From Roseitranquillus sp963709765 (GTDB lineage Bacteria > Pseudomonadota > Alphaproteobacteria > Rhodobacterales > Rhodobacteraceae): DNA of 64,000 bases. Position numbers and translations under genes: made by a program. Shown piece after piece: positions 58,142 to 64,000 of this stretch (position 1 is its first letter; every line of letters starts with the position of its first letter). The notes under the pieces were generated by a model. It searched no databases. It was given only the letters and a program-made list of their open reading frames with translations, and had not been told where the DNA came from. The stretch covers positions 1-64,000 of the forward strand of contig CAVPXL010000003.1 of assembly GCA_963709765.1 (NCBI GenBank), given 5' to 3'.

Positions 58142-59266
58142 GTGCGCTCTTTCATGAACTCGAAGAATTTCAAACTGGGAACGTTCGCCACGAACTGTTC
58201 GAGCGGGATGACCGTGACCAAGGTCCCGGAGCGCTGGGACAACAGCTGGGACAACAACTTGCGGCTCGCGCGGATGCTCGACGATGCGGGGATCGACTTC
58301 ATGCTGCCGATCGCGCGGTGGATCGGCTATGGCGGCGAGACGAATTTCCATCATTCGGTCCTCGAGACCGTCACCTGGGCGACAGGTCTGCTGGCGGCGA
58401 CCGAGCGGCTCACGGTCTTCGCCACGATCCATACCGCCGCGAACCATCCTGTTGTGACGGCGAAGCAGATCGCGACCGCGGACCAGATCGGACGTGGCCG
58501 GATCGGCCTCAACATCGTGGCCGGCTGGAACCGTCCCGAATACGAGGCGCTGGGCCTGAAGCTGCCCGATGACCACGAGACGCGCTACGGCTATGCGCAG
58601 GAATGGTTCGACGTTGTGCAGAAGCTCTGGACCAGCGAGGAGATCTTCGACTGGGACGGCGACTATTTCCAGCTCAAGGGAATTCTCGGTCACCCACGCC
58701 CCGTGGATGGCAGGCCGCCGATCCTCAATGCAGCCGGCTCGGCACAGGGCCGCGAATTCGCGGTGCGCAACGCCGACTACCTCTTCACGCCGGCAATCGA
58801 CATCGATCGCTCGAAGGAAGAGGTCGTCCAGCTGAAGTCCCAGGCCCAAGGCGTGGGCCGCGATGTCGGCGTTCTCACCTTCAGCCACATCTGCTGCAGG
58901 CCGACCGAGAAGGAGGCGCGGGAGTATCACGAATGGTATGCCCGCGAAAACGCCGACTGGGAGGCGACTGACAATCTCATCAACCTGCAATTCGCCAACG
59001 CGCAGTCCTTCCCGCACGATCTTCTGGCGCTGATCCGCGACAGGATGGCTGCGGGGCACGGAGGATATCCGCTGATCGGAACGCCGGTTCAGGTCGCGGA
59101 AGGCATCGCGGCGCTGGCGGAGGCCGGGTTCTCCGGCACCACGATGTCGTTCCTCGACTACGCGGCGGAGTTCCCGTACTTCCGCGACGAGGTGATGCCG
59201 ATCCTGGCCGAGAAGGGCTTGCGGCCGGGACCCGGTGACGAGGTGCGCCTGAAGGAGGCCGTTTGA
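58142..59266 (+). CDS. LLM-class flavin-dependent monooxygenase
   Basis: A 374-residue bacterial-luciferase-like TIM barrel. It resembles the RutA/SfnG group: WIGYGGETNFHHSVLETVTW, then TADQIGRGRIGLNIVAGWNRPEYEALG and HDE/HETRYGYAQEW-type spacing, and GTPVQVAEGIAALAEAGF near the end. Such enzymes use reduced FMN to open rings or cleave C-S or C-N bonds. The GTG at 58142 is preferred because GGGAGG lies five bases upstream; an ATG occurs at 58154. The nitroreductase-family gene overlaps its stop and may supply reduced flavin. Confidence 0.88.
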   Translation: MRSFMNSKNFKLGTFATNCSSGMTVTKVPERWDNSWDNNLRLARMLDDAGIDFMLPIARWIGYGGETNFHHSVLETVTWATGLLAATERLTVFATIHTAANHPVVTAKQIATADQIGRGRIGLNIVAGWNRPEYEALGLKLPDDHETRYGYAQEWFDVVQKLWTSEEIFDWDGDYFQLKGILGHPRPVDGRPPILNAAGSAQGREFAVRNADYLFTPAIDIDRSKEEVVQLKSQAQGVGRDVGVLTFSHICCRPTEKEAREYHEWYARENADWEATDNLINLQFANAQSFPHDLLALIRDRMAAGHGGYPLIGTPVQVAEGIAALAEAGFSGTTMSFLDYAAEFPYFRDEVMPILAEKGLRPGPGDEVRLKEAV

Positions 59267-59895
59267 GCCTGATCGACGACCTTTCCTGGCGCTATGCCGT
59301 CAAGAAGTTCGAGCCCGGTGTTCGCGTTGACTCCGGGCTCGCCCAGGCTCTGGAGGCGGCGCGTCTGGCGCCGTCCTCCTTCGGGCTGCAGCCGTGGCGC
59401 ATTGTGGCCGTCGAGGATCCGGCGCTGCGCCGCGCCCTGCGCGCCCATGCCTTCGGCGCGGCGAAGGTCGAGGAGGCGGGACACCTGCTGATCTTCGCCC
59501 ATCTCGATCCTCTGGCTGCGGAGGATGTCGACGCGCATGTCGCGCTGATGGTGCGCAGTCGCGGCCTCGATGCCGAGAGCGCTGCGCGGCAACGCCAGAC
59601 GCTCCATCGCGCCATTTTCGAGCGCAAGGACGAGCAGGAGCGTCGGGCCTGGACGCGGGCGCAGACCTATATCGGTCTCGGCGTCTTTCTCGCAGCCTGC
59701 GCGCAGCAACGGCTCGACGCCTGTCCGATGGAGGGTTTCGAGCCCCAGAAGGTCGATGAGATGCTCGACCTGTCCGCGCGGCGTCTGCACGCGGCCGCCT
59801 TCGTGACCGCGGGCCGCCGTGCAGTCGATGACGCTCATGCGGAACTCCCGAAGGTGCGGATGCCGCTCGACGATCTTGTTCACGTCGTGCGGTAG
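59263..59895 (+). CDS. Nitroreductase-family flavoprotein
   Basis: A 210-residue FMN-dependent nitroreductase fold, with the opening SWRYAVKKFEPG, the FMN segment LAPSSFGLQPWRIVAVED and LDACPMEGFEPQKVDEML. It starts with TTG inside the stop of the monooxygenase (TTGA), so it is strictly coupled. It may reduce flavin for that enzyme or an alpha-beta unsaturated or carbonyl intermediate, as RutE-like proteins do. Its 3' end overlaps the convergent permease by 16 bases. Confidence 0.88.
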   Translation: MSLIDDLSWRYAVKKFEPGVRVDSGLAQALEAARLAPSSFGLQPWRIVAVEDPALRRALRAHAFGAAKVEEAGHLLIFAHLDPLAAEDVDAHVALMVRSRGLDAESAARQRQTLHRAIFERKDEQERRAWTRAQTYIGLGVFLAACAQQRLDACPMEGFEPQKVDEMLDLSARRLHAAAFVTAGRRAVDDAHAELPKVRMPLDDLVHVVR

Positions 59896-60545
59896 CGTTC
59901 CTCGAGATACGAGACCAGCCGCACCGCCGGCAGCAGCACGATCAGATACATGATCGCCGCCGCGATCAGGGGCGACGGGTTCGCCGTCAGCGCCTGGGCG
60001 TCGGTCGCCTGCTTGAGCAGGTCGGGCATCGCGACGACGGAGGCCAGCGACGTGTCCTTTGCGATGGCCACGGAGTTGGACGTGTGCGGCGGGATCGCGA
60101 TGCGGAAGGCCTGCGGCAGGATCACTTTCCACACCGTCACCCGGAACGGCAGGCCCAGCGCCTCCGCCGCCTCGATCTGTCCGTTGGGGATGGCCTGGAT
60201 GCCGGCGCGGAAAACCTCGGCGGTAAAGGCCGAAAAGACGAGGCCTAGCGCGAGTGTGGCGGATGTGAAGGAATTCAGACGGATGCCCACGAACGGCAGG
60301 GCGTAGTAGATCAGGACCAGCAGCACCAGGATCGGGATGGCGCGGAAGAGATCGACATGCGCGATGGCCATCCACCGCACCGGGCGCGGGCCATAGAGCC
60401 GCCCCAGGCAGATCAGCACCCCGGCGATGCCCCCGAAGATCAGGATCGTGCCGGCTAGCAGGATGGTGTTTCCGACACCGCGCAGGAGCATTGGAAAGAC
60501 GCGGGTCATGACTTCGATGTTCAAGAATGTGTCGACGAAATCCAC
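59880..60545 (-). CDS. Amino-acid ABC transporter permease (HisM/GlnP-like)
   Basis: A 221-residue inner-membrane permease of the polar amino-acid type with about five membrane spans. The EAA loop is EAAEALGLPFRVTVWKVILP, which docks the ATPase. FRAIPILVLLVLIYYALPF and the ending SYLEERYRTT are typical. The GTG at 60545 gives MDFVDTFLNIEVMTR and is preferred over upstream frames. No ATPase or second permease is adjacent. The only binding protein of this type in the window is at 40482. Confidence 0.88.
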   Translation of the reverse strand: MDFVDTFLNIEVMTRVFPMLLRGVGNTILLAGTILIFGGIAGVLICLGRLYGPRPVRWMAIAHVDLFRAIPILVLLVLIYYALPFVGIRLNSFTSATLALGLVFSAFTAEVFRAGIQAIPNGQIEAAEALGLPFRVTVWKVILPQAFRIAIPPHTSNSVAIAKDTSLASVVAMPDLLKQATDAQALTANPSPLIAAAIMYLIVLLPAVRLVSYLEERYRTT

Positions 60546-60700
60546 GGCCGAACCCCCTGCCTGTCCCCCGAGTGGCGCTCGCCGTGCCCTCGTTGCGGGG
60601 CGGCGGTCCTGCGCCGACGCGCGGCCTAGCACGCGGCGCGGAGCGAGGCCACACGCTCCGGCGATACGGAGGTCTTTCGCGCGCCCGCTCGGGGCGGGAC

Positions 60701-62654
60701 TCAGCCCATCCTTGTGGTGGCGATGTCAGGATAAAGCGCGGAGAGCGTCTCGTAGAGCTGGCGGATGCCTTCGGCACCTTCCTCCGGTGCGCGGGGCAGC
60801 GGCACGCGCAGCAGGACGGGCCGGTGGTCGGAGAGGGTCGTCACGAATTCCGGGATGGGGCGCTCGGCCGCCGCGATGAAGAATTCGCCCTGGCCGATCG
60901 TCTGATCCATGTTGGGCGAAATGTAGACGTGGTCGGTGAGCGACCGATTCTCGTCGCGCAGATAGGTGACCGCGCCGCCCTTATGATCATTCACCGCAAT
61001 TGCGACGAGGCCGCGCTCAGAGAGCGGCTCGAAATCGCGGCTGGCCAGTTCGGCGTCGAAGTCGCCGCCTATGATGACGTCGGACGGGCCGCCCTCGGGT
61101 TCCTTGAGGATGCTGATCGCGTAGGCGAGGATCTTGGCCGACATGTTGCGCCGCATCTGGCCTTCGGATCGTGCCTTGAGGTGCAGGGGAACTATGTGAA
61201 ACGCCCGATCGAGGCCGACCGGAACGAAGCGGAAGAGGCCGGGGCGGCGGTTGAAGATCTGTCCGTGCACCGCTTCGAGTTCCTGCCGGGAAATTGCGGC
61301 TGTGCAGCTCGAACAGCTCCCGCGCCTCTTCCGGCCAGGGGATGCGTTCGCCCTTCACGGTCCGCGGGTTCCAGATCACGCTGATGGTCTGCTTGCCCGA
61401 CGGTGCCTCCGGCTCGGAATGGATGGCCTCGTAGACGAGGCCGAAATCTTCCTTGAGCCGCTTCACAAGCGCGTCCGTCGCTTCTGGTGAACTTTCGATC
61501 AGGGCCCAGATGTCGAGGCTGAAATCGGCGATCGTGGCGCTGACCCGGTCGATCTTGTCCTGGAAACGGTTCGCGAACCACTCGATGTTCCAGAACCCGA
61601 TGTCGATGTCCTGCTCGCCGCCCTTGTAGCCGTCGACCACCCGGTCCAGCGCCAATTCCGTGGAGGTCACCGAGCGACCGATCATTCCGAAGAACCCGGT
61701 TCCCGCGTCGATCCCCTCGAAGAGCCCCAACAGCCGGTCAACCTGTCCCGCCCCTTCGCCCCGCGCGCGACGAGTCTCGAGGTCCATGGCGATGGCTGAC
61801 ATCTTGATGCCCTCGTTGCGAAAGTTGCCGTCCTCGTCCTTGCCGGCCGAGGCATGGTGCAGGGCGATCAGCTTCCAGCGATTGTCGAAGACCGGCGAGC
61901 CCGAGCTTCCGGGCTCGGTGTCCGAGCGATAGTGGAGGAACACGCCGTCGTCGCTCATCACGAAGTTGTTCTGCACCACGACTTCCTGCGGGCGGCCGCG
62001 CGGATGCTGGATCACGTTGGCCCGTCCGTTGGGCCGGCTCACCAGCAGCCGCCGCTCGAGCTGAATCATGCCGAATTGCGGCCCCGGCGTCTCGATCCCC
62101 ACGAAGGCGTAGTCGAGGCCGTCCGTGTAGGGGCTCACGACGAACAGGTCGTCGGGTTTCAGGAGAAAGACCTCGTCGCTCTCGACCCGTCCGGTGCGTC
62201 CGGTGCGGTAGTTGAAATAGACCTTGGCCGCGTTCGCCACCGAGATCGAGTTGATCACGTGGTAGTTCGTCAGCAGCACGTCCGGTGCCACCAGAAACCC
62301 CGTGCCGACCCAACCGCGCGACTGCTGACGGCCGGTCAGGTCGACGCCCTGCTCCACGACGATGCGACCGACAGCCTTGGCGGCTTCGGCGCCAATTTCG
62401 AGAAAGATCGAGGGCAGGAAGTCGATACCGTCCGATTCGTTTAACAACTCGAGGCTCTTGCGCGAAACCAGGGCATCATTATCCCCGGCGATCTTGCGGG
62501 AGACGAGGCTTGCGTCGATGTCCCCCGCCAGCATGCGGAAGGTGTGACCGCCGACGATCGGGTCCAGCCCGGTGCGGGCCACCATGTCGTCGAACCGGGC
62601 TTTGGCGCCGGTTTCGCCAACCTCGCGAAACGGGTCGACCTTGATCTCGTCCAT
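60701..62654 (-). CDS. Trypsin-like protease fused to EEP nuclease-like domain, one frameshift
   Basis: An N-terminal region of about 95 residues of unknown type is followed by a trypsin-like serine protease domain (about 105-270): His in VLLTNYHVIN, Asp in GLDYAFVGIE, Ser in TEPGSSGSPVFD. An endonuclease/exonuclease/phosphatase domain follows (about 355-645): IDIGFWNIEWFAN, GGDFDAELASRDF and a final SDHRPVLLRVPLP. As read, the frame breaks at GAGTTC (61277-61282, plus strand). Removing one base gives NFPAGLEAVHGQIFNRRPG and a 650-residue protein. There is no signal peptide, so it acts inside the cell. The protease-plus-nuclease combination recalls effectors of bacterial conflict systems; function unproven. 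Confidence 0.8.
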
Positions 62655-63472
62655 CTGAAAGTCCTTGCGCCTGATTGGATCGTCACGCCGCCTCGCCCGT
62701 CAGGGCAGCCGGTCAAAATTCGGGTGACGGACGGCGATCGCGCCGGCGGGTACGCGATACTGGCCCGTGGTGCCGCCCGTTCGGAAAAGTCCGAGGCGCG
62801 CGCGCCGGCATACGGGCTTAGGACCGCCGGGAAGGGACAGATGCCCCGGCAATGGGATCATTGTCCGGGTTCGCCTCGTGGAGATTTCGGCCTCGCGTCC
62901 ACGCCGGGGTTCGGTGGCCCTGAAATTGCCATTCGATCTCCAATCAATTGTTGCCTGAACGCCATGCAATTGCGCAATTATATTCCGAATTGTAGCGGTT
63001 GGACGTCACGCACGTCAATTGATCTCACGAGTCCCCCACGCTCGCGCGCAGATGAGGGTCGCGTGGTATCGACTGGACAGTCCTGACTGTCCGCAATTTT
63101 CGACCCGGGTTGATTGTCCCCGCTCTGGCCGGATGCTGCTTTGTGCGGGGTCGCGGGCGACCCTGAAGAGGGCGCTGGTCCGTCCGACGCTCGCGCATGG
63201 GTACGGTCCGAGCCGCGTCGACGGCGCCGAGAATCCGGTTCCGGTCTCGCGAAGCAGCGGGACCCGCGGCCCGCTAAAGCTTTCGAAACGGTTCCCGAGG
63301 CTCGTCCGACCGTGATTTGACGCCGTTTTCACGGGTTCGCCGCAATTTCTTGACGCGAACGGCAGGCGCGTTTGACGCCGCTATGACGGGGCAGACCGAT
63401 ATTGATCCCAGTCGGACGCACACCCCCCACCCAATTGATCCGGCCAAACCGATGCAAACAAAGGAACACCCC
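62655..63472. other. 818-base stretch without a recognised gene
   Basis: No frame in this stretch resembles a known protein. The centre (62930-63000) is AT-rich for this genome and contains AATTGCGCAATT (62968-62979), a likely promoter zone for the protease-nuclease gene on the left. A perfect palindrome lies at 63075-63092. The right end carries the ribosome site AAAGGAACA of the secreted protein. The length suggests regulatory DNA or an unseen small RNA. Confidence 0.45.
63075..63092. repeat. Perfect 18-base palindrome
   Basis: GGACAGTC, CT, GACTGTCC: eight perfect pairs. It stands alone in the intergenic region about 380 bases before the secreted protein gene. No T-run follows directly, so it is a protein-binding site or hairpin of unknown role. 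Confidence 0.5.
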
Positions 63473-63985
63473 ATGTTCACCAAGTCCATTGTCTTCGCCA
63501 CCTCGCTTGCCCTCGCAACCCAGGCTTTCGCAGATCAGGCCCAGTGGGCGCGCAGCGCCGGCGTCGGCCCCGACATCTATTCGTCGGCAGCCATCTCCGA
63601 GATGCGCCGGATCGCCGAGGAAGGTAATCGCGACGCAGGCAATCTGAGCCTGAAGCGGCTCAAGGCGCAGGCGACGACCGTCACGTTCTCGGCCAAGAAC
63701 GCGCCCAGCGCGGGCCGCAGAGCTCTGGCCGCTGCGGCGGGCGTTAGCGCCAACGGAGTCACCGTCCATCAGCTGCACCAGCTCCTGAAGGCACAGGATG
63801 ATCGCGAGGATGTGGTCGTGCACCGCCTCATCAACGACATCTCCGGTATCGGCACCACGCCACGGGCCAGTTCGAGCGCCAAGACCCAGCTTGCCCGCGG
63901 GTTGCGGGTAAATCCCGACGACTTCTCGCTGGCCGAACTGGTCCGCATGAATGCTGCGGCCAACTACGACGACGCCCACAACTGA
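63473..63985 (+). CDS. Secreted hypothetical protein
   Basis: A 170-residue protein with a clear signal peptide (MFTKSIVFATSLALATQAFA, 1-20). The mature part is rich in Ala, Ser and polar residues, with no cysteine and no recognised domain. GNLSLKRLKAQATTVTF and LARGLRVNPDDFSLAELVRM look like short helices. The start at 63473 is preferred for the signal peptide and the AAAGGAACACCCC leader. A periplasmic role is inferred only from the signal. Confidence 0.72.
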   Translation: MFTKSIVFATSLALATQAFADQAQWARSAGVGPDIYSSAAISEMRRIAEEGNRDAGNLSLKRLKAQATTVTFSAKNAPSAGRRALAAAAGVSANGVTVHQLHQLLKAQDDREDVVVHRLINDISGIGTTPRASSSAKTQLARGLRVNPDDFSLAELVRMNAAANYDDAHN

Positions 63986-64000
63986 GGGCATCCCAGGCAT

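Overview
The window is a high-GC bacterial chromosome segment of alphaproteobacterial, most likely Rhodobacterales (Roseobacter-group) type. The gene sets supporting this are lptC-lptA-lptB-hpf-ptsN, the petP-petR pair, xseB-ispA, the gltD/gltB pair and the branched-chain aminotransferase beside petP. This placement is inference from gene content and order; no marker such as rRNA is present.

Layout: 0-4.3 kb holds the end of an arginine-degradation pair (arginase, ornithine cyclodeaminase) and three small regulators with their partner genes. 4.7-8.6 kb holds a FecR-domain secreted protein and a CHASE2-PAS-GGDEF-EAL membrane signalling protein. 9.4-20.9 kb is housekeeping: dnaK/dnaJ, alkB, cysQ, galU, ptsN, hpf, the lptCAB lipopolysaccharide-export genes, rnd next to a tRNA-Leu, and uppP. 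21.1-27.7 kb carries glutamate synthase (gltD, gltB) with a GFA-family gene between. 28-39.1 kb carries mtgA, a glutathione S-transferase, queG, an App1-type phosphatase, a PQQ-type sugar dehydrogenase with a diheme cytochrome c, a DMT transporter, ilvE, petP/petR, an HDAC-family amidohydrolase and xseB-ispA.

39.15-59.9 kb looks like one catabolic island. A divergent promoter near 48.1 kb drives, leftward, a CrtI-like FAD oxidoreductase and a five-gene peptide-type ABC importer. Rightward it drives a KynB-like cyclase, a second CrtI-like FAD oxidoreductase, a MarR regulator, an indolepyruvate-type 2-oxoacid:ferredoxin oxidoreductase (two subunits), a thiolase and a glutaryl-CoA dehydrogenase. 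A left arm (thioesterase, RidA protein, YdhR-like protein, amino-acid-type binding protein) begins with a palindrome almost identical to one in front of the thiolase, so the two arms are probably one regulon. A winged-helix regulator, an LLM flavin monooxygenase and a nitroreductase-family protein follow. The genes suggest import of a nitrogenous or cyclic compound, oxidation to a 2-oxoacid, conversion to an acyl-CoA and passage through glutaryl-CoA or a similar ester. The substrate cannot be named from sequence.

The right end has a lone ABC permease, an unusual trypsin-like protease fused to an endonuclease/exonuclease/phosphatase domain, and a small secreted protein.

The sequence has many single-base frameshifts. 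Sixteen lie within 3.4 kb of the peptide-importer genes (15 insertions, one deletion). Six more are scattered, and four of those six fall on or directly beside a GANTC motif. Removing these bases restores full-length conserved proteins with exact codon arithmetic, so residual sequencing error is the leading explanation, but real decay of the importer cannot be excluded.
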